A model generated the notes under the pieces. That model was not told where the DNA came from. It made no database searches and was given only the letters and a program-made list of their open reading frames with translations. Below, one piece after another: positions 10,055 to 20,393 of a stretch of DNA of 64,000 nucleotides; the stretch's first letter is position 1, and each line of letters begins with the position of its first letter. The stretch lies in NCBI GenBank assembly GCA_012862575.1, contig BLSF01000013.1:1-64000 (forward strand), read 5' to 3'. The translations under genes and the position numbers were made by a program. This DNA comes from Parietichytrium sp. I65-24A (Eukaryota > Sar > Bigyra > Thraustochytrida > Thraustochytriidae).

Positions 10055-12536
10055 AGTCAGCCAAGTGTGCAACGGAGCGAGACTGGCAGGGATGATTTCT
10101 ACGATGCGCGCGATCGGGCTGCTCGCAACTCTTTTCTTGGTGGCTGCCACGGACATCAAAGAGGTCATTGTCACTCTGGATGCCAATCTAGCGCAAGATG
10201 ACTTTGCTGCGACCAAGTACATGGGTGGCGTCATGAGCTCCTCCAACACATATACGTGGGTTGGAGTGTCTAGCGATATGACCCAATGGGTTGCTTTCGA
10301 TGGCGAGTCGCGCGGAATGAAGCAGGTATCAGAAAACCAACTCGCATTTGTATCAATGGCCAACGAAGTGGACACTGTGGCTCTGACAATTTCTACCAGC
10401 TCCTCGACAACGGCATTCAAAGCTGCCTGTTTCCCAATTCAAAATCTCTTCTTGGTGTCAAGCGATGAAGGCTCAATACAACTTTACGTGTGGGAAAGTT
10501 CAGAAGCGAAGCCGACCTTGGTAACTGAAGAGCAAACAAACCTTTACTCCATCAAATCGGAAGAGGTATGGGATCGCGTCATTGTCGAAAGCTCCTCGTC
10601 GCCGTTAATATTGTCCACAAGCACGGGAAAAGTGCTGCGAAGCGAAGACGGGCTGACATGGGAGGCTGTCGATGTGAGTGCAATCTACTCCGCAGCTTCG
10701 CAAACGTTAAATCAGCCAATAGTATACAGACAAGGACCACGTGGCCACAAGGTCGCGGTTGCAATTATTGATAGCAAGGCGGTGTTCGCTCAAGCTTTGC
10801 CTGGCCAGAGCTGGGGATCGGTATCGGAAATCCCATTTGCGTACGGAGAGGTTTTGCACGTCAACCTTGCCTACCACGAAATGGAAAAGTATTTCCTCGT
10901 CTCGGTTTCATTTCAAGACACGACCACGAAATCCTACAATTCGGTGCTCTTGGCGCTCACTGAAGCTAGCGAGGAAGGGGATCTGACAGTTGTTGATTCG
11001 GCGTTCCATGGAACAAGGATACTCGATGGAGTGATTTTCGCGGACCTAGCCATGCTGTCAGTTACCAAAAGTGCAAACAAGTTGAGCGCAAATGGAATCG
11101 CCTTCACCAGGTTCGAAGTGTCCAGTCAGATGGACGGAGGTTTGATGAGCGGAAAGGCTATAGCGGAAGTTGCTGTTGTGTCCCAGCGGGACTTGCGCCT
11201 CACATATGATGAGACGACTACCAAGCTCAAGTCATCGACGACATTGGCTCCAGACTTTGAATTTACGTACGTGAGTTCTTCTCGGGCCTGGGACACTTAC
11301 TGTGTTTCCAGCGGCTGCGTTGCGGCCATTGCCGATGCAGAGGGTAGCGCAAACGTTTGGTACACCACACCAGAACTTAATCATGCCTGGCAGAGTATGC
11401 CCCAAGTTGATGTTCCGTGGTCGATCAGTGATGTGGTCGCGCGACCGTTTCCTGCAGATGACCAGTCCTGGGTACTTGCTCTCGCACACGAAAAGGGGCT
11501 AGCCATCTTTGAAGGTGTACTTGGAGAGTCCTTCAAGTTAAAGAGCACAATTGAGGTCGGAAGTGCGGGCAAACCACAAAAATGTTTTATGTGGGTTCAA
11601 TCCACGGAGACAATTGTTGTTGTATGCAATCACATCAGCGGAGGCGTGATCTCCTACCAGGTCCCCACAGCAACATACAAGATCTCACAGGCCGACAGCA
11701 TTGTTCAAACCGCAACAGCCGCCATCAAATTTCTACCTCCTAAAGACGACGGAGGCGATGGATACATATTTCTGATGACGGAGGGGGCGTCTGAAAGCCA
11801 AATATCGATAGTCAGCCTGAATTCAGCAGGACAGTTTGGTTCCCTATCCTCGATGTTTCCAGCAGTTCCAACGTCGGACTTTGATGAGAGCCATCTAGCT
11901 TGCGTCGCAGACTTGGCCTTGTGCCTTTATGTTCCACCAAACGACGAGTCAACTGGTCTGCTAGAGGTCCGTCAAGGCACTGTCCCGACTTCGGCGTCTG
12001 AACACATTCTTCGAGTTGGTCGTGATGTTATCCAATCCAGCGTCTATGCAATTTCGGAAGATACATTCGTTGTCACGTTGCGGGAATCTCTCCTCGCCGA
12101 GCTCGACGCAACAGGTCATTCCGAGCTTGTTGAACGAATTGCAATAAATTTGAGCACCGGCACATGGCGTGCAATATCGTACAGCTCGGCGTACGCCCTC
12201 GAGCAGTGCAAATTGGTCCCGTACCAAGGTAGCGAGTCGTCTCAGCAGACATTTTGGGAGGTTTGTTTGGAGCAAGAGACAAATTTAAAGCTCACATTGT
12301 ATAGTGTCACACCCTCCGATAGCGACGAAACATTGCTTGACGGAACCGCTGGATCAGGCGGGATTGAGGAGCCTGATTCGAACTCAAGTGTTTTGCTGCC
12401 CGGTGGCGTCGGGTGGCTTGTAGGTGTATGCACTGTTTTGGTGGGTTTCGTTGGCTACAGAGTATGGAAAGGAAAATCCGCAGTCCCGTTCGGAAACGTT
12501 GTAGTCCGCGAAGCAGAAATGAGGTGCACTGCGTGA
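10050..12536 (+). CDS. Type I membrane protein with an Asp-box (beta-propeller-like), copy B
   Basis: Full-length copy of the gene cut off at the left edge. In-frame ATGs are at 10050, 10092 and 10104. The hydrophobic stretch after the third (MRAIGLLATLFLVAAT) is a signal peptide, so the true start may be 10092 or 10104; from 10050 the product is 828 residues. The outside domain of about 740 residues is beta-rich. It carries one clear Asp-box, RSEDGLTWEAVD, near residue 205, the SxDxGxTW motif seen in sialidases and VPS10/sortilin propellers. A single membrane helix (GGVGWLVGVCTVLVGFVGY) and a cytoplasmic tail of about 25 residues follow. This topology suggests a cell-surface or sorting receptor, but no ligand-binding or sorting signature is clear enough to name it. 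The gene lies tail to tail with the multi-spanning membrane protein gene at 12844. Confidence 0.85.
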   Translation: MTVSQVCNGARLAGMISTMRAIGLLATLFLVAATDIKEVIVTLDANLAQDDFAATKYMGGVMSSSNTYTWVGVSSDMTQWVAFDGESRGMKQVSENQLAFVSMANEVDTVALTISTSSSTTAFKAACFPIQNLFLVSSDEGSIQLYVWESSEAKPTLVTEEQTNLYSIKSEEVWDRVIVESSSSPLILSTSTGKVLRSEDGLTWEAVDVSAIYSAASQTLNQPIVYRQGPRGHKVAVAIIDSKAVFAQALPGQSWGSVSEIPFAYGEVLHVNLAYHEMEKYFLVSVSFQDTTTKSYNSVLLALTEASEEGDLTVVDSAFHGTRILDGVIFADLAMLSVTKSANKLSANGIAFTRFEVSSQMDGGLMSGKAIAEVAVVSQRDLRLTYDETTTKLKSSTTLAPDFEFTYVSSSRAWDTYCVSSGCVAAIADAEGSANVWYTTPELNHAWQSMPQVDVPWSISDVVARPFPADDQSWVLALAHEKGLAIFEGVLGESFKLKSTIEVGSAGKPQKCFMWVQSTETIVVVCNHISGGVISYQVPTATYKISQADSIVQTATAAIKFLPPKDDGGDGYIFLMTEGASESQISIVSLNSAGQFGSLSSMFPAVPTSDFDESHLACVADLALCLYVPPNDESTGLLEVRQGTVPTSASEHILRVGRDVIQSSVYAISEDTFVVTLRESLLAELDATGHSELVERIAINLSTGTWRAISYSSAYALEQCKLVPYQGSESSQQTFWEVCLEQETNLKLTLYSVTPSDSDETLLDGTAGSGGIEEPDSNSSVLLPGGVGWLVGVCTVLVGFVGYRVWKGKSAVPFGNVVVREAEMRCTA

Positions 12537-13440
12537 GCTTTGCAAGGACACAAGCCCACTTTGACTAAAGAGTCATGGATGCACATGCAACAACCATCGC
12601 ATCGCACCAACAAAGACCATTTTTGGGATGCGAAGAGAAAGGAACACAGTTCATCTATCTCCAAAATCGCCTAGGTCCACGGCTGAAAAAAAAATCTCTT
12701 GCTTTGTTTCTTGCGGATGTTCAAGCGTACGTGGCGTAATCTCTGTAGCGTTGAAAATATTACAGAATCTATAGTTTTCACACAAAGTTTGGCACATCTT
12801 TTCATTGTGAACCCTGTATCCTCCATTCATCAGGACATACATCTCATAGCTTACAGGTTGAGTCAAGGGGCGGTCGTCCCAGAGTAAGGGGATACAGCAA
12901 GTCGCAATACTGATCACGGACACCTCCAACTTCAAAGCCCATACTTTTGCAGCAACAGATATCCATATCTTCACAGCTGGAGACGTCATCAACGTGTGTG
13001 ACATAAATCGAGACGGCCGCGGAGGTCAACATGCTGGTCAACGTTAATATGACAAAAAAGCCTTTGTGCCTCCCGTTCCAGATTTTCATGAGAGGAAATC
13101 CGTCCCGCTCTTCAAAGATGGAGCAAAGGACATCACCGACCACCTCAAGGACGAGTTGTATGAGCGTCGAGCTAAGCAGACTGGCATAGTCTAAATCCCC
13201 ATTGAAAGGATTGGTCCCGCTGGCCTCCTCTTTCAGCCAGGCGTAATAATCCAATGGGAGAGTCAATTTTGCGTTCCAGTACATAATTATAGTGAGGGGA
13301 ACAACTGCTCCAAGAGACCATACTTTTTGTCAGACACGGAAATTTTGTCATCGTCGTCAATGAATCAGAGAAATTTTGGGATACTTACCGACGATGGCCT
13401 GATACTCGGCGCACATCTCTCCAACAATTACCATGGCTTG
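11091..13440. repeat. Segmental duplication, copy B
   Basis: Partner of 1-2312. Homology ends in the second exon of the membrane protein gene, which continues intact here, so copy B looks like the parental arrangement. Confidence 0.88.
12537..12843. other. Shared 3' intergenic region of two convergent genes
   Basis: Holds the 3' ends of the convergent genes at 10050 and 12844. Nothing else seen. Confidence 0.6.
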
Positions 13441-14553
13441 GAACGCCCGTCGGGACTCGTCAGCTTCAACAGCTGTTTTCGCAACGGCCATCTGTGTCTC
13501 AAATGAAATAGCCTCGCTGGAAGCTCGAGCTCTAAAGTTGGACACCGAGCTATTCATCGGTTGGACAACGATTGTGTTCCGTCTTTCCGAGGAAAACCTA
13601 TGCTTGGCCCCTTTCCAGACCTTTTTGAATAATCTGTCTCTCCAAGCCATGGTCATTCTACTTGCAATCTCAGTTGCCGTCTGAGCAACCGCCACCAACG
13701 TCAATGTGGTAGTGTCCTTGAAGTTGCTGTTGTAGAGTCGCATCAAAAAGGCTGTAATCATTTGCGTGTACATAAAGAACCACCATGTGCGATGCCTGTG
13801 CACCTTAACCTGGTCGCCAGCAATGTTCTTGTCCAAAGTCAAGTAGGCCGCAGACGTCCGTGTGAAGAAGTTGGAGAATTCTTTCGCCAAGGGAAAAACG
13901 ACGAGAGCCAAAGTGATTCGAGCATTGTCTTCATGTATTTGCATTGTGCGCATAACTTGCAAAAGAACAATTCCGAGGATGAATATCCAGGTGTGCAACA
14001 TGGAATGTCGGGGTACTCTCGAAGAGCGCGGATGCAACATGTAGAGCATGAAAGTGAACGTCAAGAAAGGCAGGAGAATTGAAACCTGATACAGAATCGA
14101 CTCCGTCCTTTGGCGAATTGACGCGAAGAAGATGTAACCGAGCAAACAGCTGCATAAAAGAATCCACCTGGACTTCCAAGTGAACTTGACGTAAAAGAGA
14201 AAGGTGATCGGCAAATAAAAGAAGAAAGGAATGTCAAAGGGAAAGTCTTCATTGCACAGGACCGAAAACGTTGGCGTCAGCAGACAAACAGATCACACCT
14301 TGAAGCTCTCAGACAGTCCAAACTTACGGTAGAAGATCTTCACCGAATGTGTATACGTGATTGTGGCATTCTTGGTCTCGTCGCCAACGTATCTGCTCTC
14401 GAGAATATACCTCTTGGGAACGTGATAGGCCAGCGACCCCAGTGTGCCCGCAATCGCAGATATTACAAAGAGCTCTGCCACAAAAGCCGAGAACGCAAGC
14501 GTCGTCTGGAGCGCGGATTGCCGGTCAGGCGGTGGGGCGGTACGTTGCGCCAT
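12844..14553 (-). CDS. Multi-spanning membrane protein, three exons, unrecognised
   Basis: Three exons give a 520-residue protein: 14553-14328, 14246-13389 and 13322-12844. The introns are 81 and 66 nt with GTAAGTTT and GTAAGTAT donors and AG acceptors, and both joins keep the frame. Exon 1 starts MAQRTAPPPDRQ and holds one membrane segment (FSAFVAELFVISAIAGTLG) and an outside-type loop with NATITY. Exon 2 has about five or six further hydrophobic segments (for example PFFFYLPITFLFYVKF, ILLCSCLLGYIFFAS), then a basic soluble stretch. Exon 3 has two or three more and a cysteine-rich end (SSCEDMDICCC). In all about 8-9 membrane passes are likely. No transporter or receptor signature was recognised. 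It faces the type I membrane protein gene with about 300 bp between stop codons. The 3' end is duplicated as a pseudogene at 1719-2312. Confidence 0.75.
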
Positions 14554-16313
14554 GTCTGCGCGCAGCGCAACCCTCGCGTTCGCTCTCTGCAGCTGTCGCA
14601 ACCCTGTGCACAAGGTTGTCCACGCTCAGACCAGTGATTGATGGCCAAAATAATAAGACCTTTCCGTCGCGACATGAGGTCGCCTTGACGGTGACAGTAC
14701 TTGTACCATTCACAACCAACCCAAGCATTTGAATGTATGCGTCTTCCCTGCAGAATCACTGAGGTTGTCAAATCCAAATACAGCATTGGAAAACTACATC
14801 GTGCTTTAGCAGGAATCTGACCGCCGTGCGGCAAGAACAATAGACAGTATTGCCAGAGCTCACTTGCGGTTCACCATTTTGCTGAAATAGTATGGAGAGG
14901 AGTTCCAGCTTCCCAAGTACCAACTGTAAAGCAACTGAAGAAGAATTTTTCCAAGTTGGTTGCAGTTCAAGTTCCAACACCCTCCAACGGCTCTGCTTTA
15001 CTAGTGCCACCAGGGGCCATTAGCTGATACTAGTGGACTGTTAGAATCGATCAATCACTCACTCGCTGGCAACTCTGGGAATCACTCCATCCATCTCAAC
15101 CTAACCAAATTCAAGTAAATCAGTCACTCAATCAGTCGAGAAACTAACAATCAATCATTCCTTCTGTCATCTCTCGATCGGAGGATTCCAGCGATGGGAT
15201 TTTCATGATATCGTCCTCGCGGTATGCCTATTTAATCACTTCAACGGAAGGTACAAACTGTGTTTATTTCATCAAAGTATCGGACATGTCCACCTTTGGC
15301 CCTTGAAAAGTGCGATTCGACAATCGATAGTCTCAGTCCACAGCCCCTGCCTGCCTTCGTTGAGGAGTCGTTTCGTCTATACCCGTCCTTAGTCGGAAGA
15401 GTCGAGCGCACTCTCGGGCAAGATCACTGACTACTTGTGAGATGCGGCCCATGGATGCCCATGGACATCCATGGACGCTCCGATGAACCTGGGCATGTAT
15501 CGCTTGGCAGCCTGGAGTTATTTCATTATCCTCAGGACTCTCGATAGAATCATGCATGAAATGTGTGTTGCACGCTAAAGCTCCATGACGGTGAATGTTC
15601 GGCACTGTCCATACTGGAACCCACAGATGAACGTGGTTCCAGCGGTTCTCATACGGAGCGGAAGCATCTTGTGACCTCGACCCGATTTTCAATCAAACCA
15701 GCTCGGCACTCTCAAAGGTGTCGTGTCCAAAGTTAAATTCAGAGGTTCGCGAGCCACGTTGCTCGTTATACTGGATGATGCCTCCCTCCCCAAAGCCTCA
15801 AGGCCTCAAAGCCGCAAGCTGGTCGTCTTCGTTCCATCTCCGAATGGTGACTTGACGGCAACAGCGCAGGATCAAAGACCACGGGAACTGCTCCAAGCAC
15901 CTGGCGCAACCTGGCGCAACCTGGCGCAACTTGAAGTTGACCATGTCCCAAACGACTCCCGGGTCAAGCAAGTCAATTAAAAAAAGCAAGCTAGTCAAAG
16001 CTTCTTTCCCCAGCCTCGAACTGTGAACGCCTGCCTGCCTGCCTGCCTTCTCTTTTGCTCTTCTTCTCGCTGTGGCTCTCGTCGCATCGTGGGCTAGCTT
16101 TGCTGACCGCAGACCACAGAGAGAGGGCGCGCGAGAGAAGGGCGGACTGGAAGGAAACCTAAGTCTCTCTGCGAAGGCTTGCCGCGCGCACAGTGCACCT
16201 CGAAGCGACCAGCTAGAGCTTGATTGGATTAAAGGCGAAAGGCGAAAGGCAAGGCGACGCGGCGAAGAGGGCAGACGCAGCTGCCGTTGCTGAGAGGGCC
16301 GGCAGTAGCAGGC
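14554..16313. other. Long intergenic region
   Basis: No gene supported. It includes three exact copies of CTGGCGCAAC at 15901-15930 and a GCCT run near 16029-16048. Frames of about 120 codons on either strand look random. The last 100 bp are the GC- and purine-rich leader of the MFS-like gene. Confidence 0.5.
15901..15930. repeat. 10-bp tandem repeat, three copies
   Basis: CTGGCGCAAC is repeated three times without mismatch. Confidence 0.9.
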
Positions 16314-17633
16314 ATGGGTGCGAGACGAGAGAAGGAGAAGGAGAAGGAGAAGGATGATGGCAATGATGGCAATGATGGCAGGCCAGTGGCGCGGGAAGGC
16401 CAGGGCGATTTGAAAAAGTTTGCAGCGGTCTTGGCGGGGCGCAGCCTGGTGTCGGCGGCTTTCTCGTTCGTCACCATCGCGAGCCCGGAGTTGCTGCTGA
16501 AGGTGAATGATGGTGATAATATTAGAGCTGGGCGGGCGAGCGCTGTTGTTGAAACGGCGAGCACGTTAGCTGCGTTCATGGCTCGCCCGATGATCGGGAG
16601 TGTGTCCGATTCCTTCGGCAGAGTACCTGGACTAGTCGCCGGATCATTGTTGTCCGCCATTGCCAGGGCTGGGGTTGCTCTGAGGCCCTCAAACGGGATG
16701 TACATCGCTTATCGAGCAGTCAATCTAGTTGCCTTGATTCCGGTGATGCAGTCATTTAACTCGTACCTTGCTGATCACCTTGGTGGGCGAGGCTCCGAAA
16801 GCTATATCCGCATTTCAAAACTGGCCATGGTGTGGCTCGCGATCGTGAGACTGGCGTCGCTCCGAGTTGCAGCCCGTGTCAAAAGCATCAAGCAGTCGTT
16901 TCTCATTGCAAGCGGCCTGAGCCTTCTCGCAAGCGCAATCTTCTATACATCAGTACGCGAGAGTTTGCCCGAGGCAAAAAGAAGGCCGTTTGAAATTCGC
17001 ACAGCCGCCAACCCTTTTAGCTTCATATCGTTTTTTCAACAGAACAGGAAGATGCAGACACTGGCGGCGCTCACCCTGTTGACAAGCATTCCCGACTACA
17101 ATGGCACTGCCGGGTTTTACAGGCGGCAAAAGCACGGCTGGAAGCAGGAGGAGAGTGCAGTGATGGAGCAGGTGACGAATGCTACAGAGATCATCTCTCC
17201 ACTGTGGTCGCTGCCATTGTCTCGAGCCCTTGGCCCAAGACTTATCGCAATGGGCGCTCAAGCGATGGGAGCTTTGGGCGATCTGAATTTGGCATGCTCC
17301 CCTGACTCGCGGACGTTTTTTTTGAATCCAATACTCGGGTATCTCTGTGAGAACAGCGCGACTGAGCGGTTGCAATATCAGGCGGCGCAGAGCGCAGTAG
17401 CCGGCGAAGGGCAACTTGCTTCTGCATTGATGAATTTGAGGCTTCCGCTGGGGCTCCTACTCCCCAGGGTGTACTCTCTCCTTTTTGAGTGGTCATGGTC
17501 ATGGGAATCCTCAGTTTTCCGCGGAACAGCGCCGTTCCTCGTGTCGGCCGCAATCCGATCTCTGAATTTTCTATTTGTCGTGCCACTTGCATGGGAAATC
17601 ATTGCTGAATCGCCCAAAAACAAGCAAGAGTAA
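16314..17633 (+). CDS. Major facilitator superfamily-like membrane transporter
   Basis: A single-exon frame giving 439 residues from the ATG at 16314 (MGARREKEKEK). A charged, low-complexity cytoplasmic N terminus (repeated KE and DGN units) is followed by about ten to twelve hydrophobic segments. Between the second and third lies GSVSDSFGRVPGLVAG, a good match to MFS motif A (GxLaDrxGrrxxl). The next segments (AYRAVNLVALIPVMQSFNSYLAD) and the large middle loop before PFSFISFFQQNRKMQTLAALTLL split the protein in two halves, as expected for the family. It is closest in style to TetA/HIAT1-type MFS proteins. The substrate is unknown. The membrane could be plasma membrane or organelle. Confidence 0.8.
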   Translation: MGARREKEKEKEKDDGNDGNDGRPVAREGQGDLKKFAAVLAGRSLVSAAFSFVTIASPELLLKVNDGDNIRAGRASAVVETASTLAAFMARPMIGSVSDSFGRVPGLVAGSLLSAIARAGVALRPSNGMYIAYRAVNLVALIPVMQSFNSYLADHLGGRGSESYIRISKLAMVWLAIVRLASLRVAARVKSIKQSFLIASGLSLLASAIFYTSVRESLPEAKRRPFEIRTAANPFSFISFFQQNRKMQTLAALTLLTSIPDYNGTAGFYRRQKHGWKQEESAVMEQVTNATEIISPLWSLPLSRALGPRLIAMGAQAMGALGDLNLACSPDSRTFFLNPILGYLCENSATERLQYQAAQSAVAGEGQLASALMNLRLPLGLLLPRVYSLLFEWSWSWESSVFRGTAPFLVSAAIRSLNFLFVVPLAWEIIAESPKNKQE

Positions 17634-17648
17634 ATCATTGTCAACATA

Positions 17649-19175
17649 TTAACTACTTGGATCTCTGTTTTGCATGGATTCGCCTTGCGAACTCGTAGAC
17701 GTCAAGAGGCATTTTGCAAATTTCCTCCAGTGCAGAAGAAACCAGCGCAAGGGGGACAGACCTGGGCTCTCTGCTTTGCAGAGCCTTACCAACAGAAACG
17801 CCTCAAGAGCATTGCAAAATGGGAAACCTCGGATGACCCTCTCGTGCCGTGACTCATACTCGTCCAAGCTTTGCTCAGTACCTTTATTGGTGAACAAGCG
17901 AGCATCGAGTTGGTTGTCTTGCTGGAACGTCGCCCTGAGCGCTATGGAACGTAAAGCAACAGCGGCTTGTCTCTCAGAGGAAACGATTCTCACCAGCGAT
18001 TCGATGCGTTGGCTTATTCGCAAGCAAGCACACAACAAAGTTGAGGCTGCTTCAGAATTGTTGCCGGTCGAGTCCGGCAAGATGACGATAAACCACGCTT
18101 TCCGAAGTTTCTCGCTTCCTGTGGTTACCAGCCAGCGACAGGTTTGTTCAACCTTGGCAACATCGGGATTGTTTAATAGAAACGCAGCTTGGTCACAGTC
18201 TAGGAATATGGAAACGTTCTCCATCTTGCGCTCGACCGTTTGAACCCGGCCAAACCGACGATTCCGGAGGGCGTTCAGAACGGCCCGAAAATGGTCGTCT
18301 TGACAACTCTGCTCTTCGCTGACAAGCAAATATGTTTGCGGTACCGGGACGATAACTTCGAGAAGGGAATACTCGCGCACGTATAGAAGGTAGGCTTCCA
18401 ATAGTCTCGTACTTGCCCCTCGACAAAGCAGTTCGTAACAGCTTCGCAAAATCTGATATGTCGCAGTGGATTCCCCCATCGCACGCTGGGCTTGTCGGAG
18501 TAACCTGCAAAGTTGACCGCGGGTGCCGATCTCCTCTGTCTGGAGTCTGGAGCCGAGAAGTGTCTGAAACGAAACTTTCGAGCCAGTATCTGAGCGAGGA
18601 ACAATCTCGTCAAGTGCGCGAAGACACCCTTCCGTAGCCAATGAGCGCGACGCTTCCACCTTCAAGGTCCGTGACTTGGTCATTTGAACGCTTTTGGCCA
18701 GCAGTGGCGCACGAAATCGCAAAAAGTCCTGCGATGGTATGGTGCCACTCGTTGCCATTCTGAGCTGAAATCTTCCCAGCAACGATCTGACAAGATCCGC
18801 ACAACTTCCAGTCGGCTTTATCAAATCTGCGGCAGAGATTTTGCCCTTAGAGCTCAATTCAAATTCAAACGTTGCCCTCGGCATGTGCACGCCGAGCGGC
18901 ACTTCCATAGCCTCCAATTTTACACCTTGCGCATCCTCCATTCTTGTCTTCATTGCGTTGCAGATGGTTCCCGCCAATGCGTAACTCCGCTCTGCATTGC
19001 CATTGCCATTCCCATTTGCAGCAGTTCTCCGCAATTCCGCCAGGGCATCTTCGGCCAGTATCGCCACATCTTGCTCGCAGATCCGCCTCCTAGGCTGCAG
19101 AGTGCTCACCAGCACACTCTTCCGCCAATGCCCGCATTCCCACCTTGAATCAGGCTCTTGAAGCTCTTGCAGCAT
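17649..19175 (-). CDS. Unrecognised protein of about 508 residues
   Basis: A long single frame that is tail to tail with the MFS-like gene, only 15 bp between stops. The frame extends upstream to 19475 through a (VVS)n stretch coded by a 9-bp microsatellite (19271-19324), but no sequence there looks like real protein. The ATG at 19175 (MLQELQEPDSRWECGHW) is therefore taken as the start. The protein is mostly alpha-helical and soluble, with cysteines scattered through the middle (ILRSCYELLCRGAS, LLCACLRISQRIESL) and an NGNGNGN run near residue 60. No domain, catalytic motif, signal peptide or membrane helix was recognised. Its even codon use and length support a real gene. Confidence 0.7.
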   Translation of the reverse strand: MLQELQEPDSRWECGHWRKSVLVSTLQPRRRICEQDVAILAEDALAELRRTAANGNGNGNAERSYALAGTICNAMKTRMEDAQGVKLEAMEVPLGVHMPRATFEFELSSKGKISAADLIKPTGSCADLVRSLLGRFQLRMATSGTIPSQDFLRFRAPLLAKSVQMTKSRTLKVEASRSLATEGCLRALDEIVPRSDTGSKVSFQTLLGSRLQTEEIGTRGQLCRLLRQAQRAMGESTATYQILRSCYELLCRGASTRLLEAYLLYVREYSLLEVIVPVPQTYLLVSEEQSCQDDHFRAVLNALRNRRFGRVQTVERKMENVSIFLDCDQAAFLLNNPDVAKVEQTCRWLVTTGSEKLRKAWFIVILPDSTGNNSEAASTLLCACLRISQRIESLVRIVSSERQAAVALRSIALRATFQQDNQLDARLFTNKGTEQSLDEYESRHERVIRGFPFCNALEAFLLVRLCKAESPGLSPLRWFLLHWRKFAKCLLTSTSSQGESMQNRDPSS

Positions 19176-19270
19176 CGCCCGCGCGATCGCGCTTGGCCCC
19201 AAGTCCAAGGCGCCAGAATGATGAGGCCACCCGATGAGCCAGGGAAACAACAGGCAAACAACAGAGAGCA

Positions 19271-19324
19271 CAGACACAACAGACACAACAGACACAACAG
19301 ACACAACAGACACAACAGACACAA
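19271..19324. repeat. 9-bp microsatellite (CAGACACAA), six copies
   Basis: Six perfect copies. In the minus-strand frame this gives Val-Val-Ser repeats just upstream of the likely start of the gene at 17649-19175, so it is probably in its 5' leader. Confidence 0.92.
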
Positions 19325-20393
19325 CAGTGGACCAGGACGGGATACCAGAAGCCTTGCAACTGCAATGACTTGCTTTGAAGGGATCTGTACTTGGACTTTT
19401 TCCACGCTCACGCAGCGCGGGGCCGCCAAGAACCAAGAACCAAGAACCAGGAACCCAGGATTGATCCAAGAACACCCAGAGCCAAGAAATGAAGAACCAA
19501 GCAATCTAAGCATGAAGAACCGCGACCTGCTGACGCTATGCTTAAGCTCGTACTAGTGTAGCCTAAACTTCTCTTTATTCACCCCCTATCCAGCCGAGAT
19601 TCTTATTAGAGGGGCGTAGAAGGGTTTTAGTATGTTTTAGTACACACCCCGATTGTCAATTTTTTTCATTCGTTCACTTTTCCAAATTTTACATAGCACC
19701 TGTCAATGGTGCATGGTAAGGACCTCCTTACTTTCCACCAAGCAAGCCATCGCGGTCGTAAGTCAGTTTCAGAGTCATCTATCCGAATCTAAGTTATCTC
19801 TCTATCTCTGTGGCGCAGGGGTGGCCACTGCTCTCCCAGACTACTTGAAACGGTAGTTAAGTGTTGGGAGCGTTCGACGGAGGGTGAGCATGTAATCCCA
19901 TCTATCTGACCGCAGTACTAGCTAGGCTAGAGCCATTAAGGCGCAAAATTAAAGAGTGAATGTACACATTGGCCAAACATGGCCAAACCAAGTCTGTCTG
20001 CTCAGAGTGGCCTTGACTTCACTGTTAAGAGTTGACAAATTACAGGTCTCCGATTTCTCTTCGCATTGCGATGCGCACAAACTTCGATCAATTATTAAGC
20101 AGCGTAGGTTACAGTTGCACTCGTTTCTTCCAAAGTTCAAGCGCTTGGACACCCTCTCTCTTTCGCGAGCTAATTGAGCTAATGCGAGTGCAAATGCACC
20201 ACTCTCGCTGTGCGAGCCGAGAGGGTTACGTGTATTTCATAAGTGACGTTACGGGTAGCGGGAGATTGGTGGAGAGCGAGAGAGGGAGAGAGAGAGCATG
20301 AAAGAGAGAAAGAGAGACTGCGATTGGCAAATTTGGAACGAGAGAAACGAGAGAGAGGAAGAGGAAGCGAGGACGTGGAAGCGCAAAGGGAAG
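19325..20393. other. Intergenic region
   Basis: No gene seen. Near 19430-19500 there are repeated AACCAAGAACC-like words. The end (20270-20390) is a purine-rich GA tract that forms the leader of the next gene. Confidence 0.5.

Noticed and set aside
15333-15692. 119-codon minus-strand frame
   Set aside because: No domain, odd His/Trp-rich composition and no transcript signals; treated as chance.
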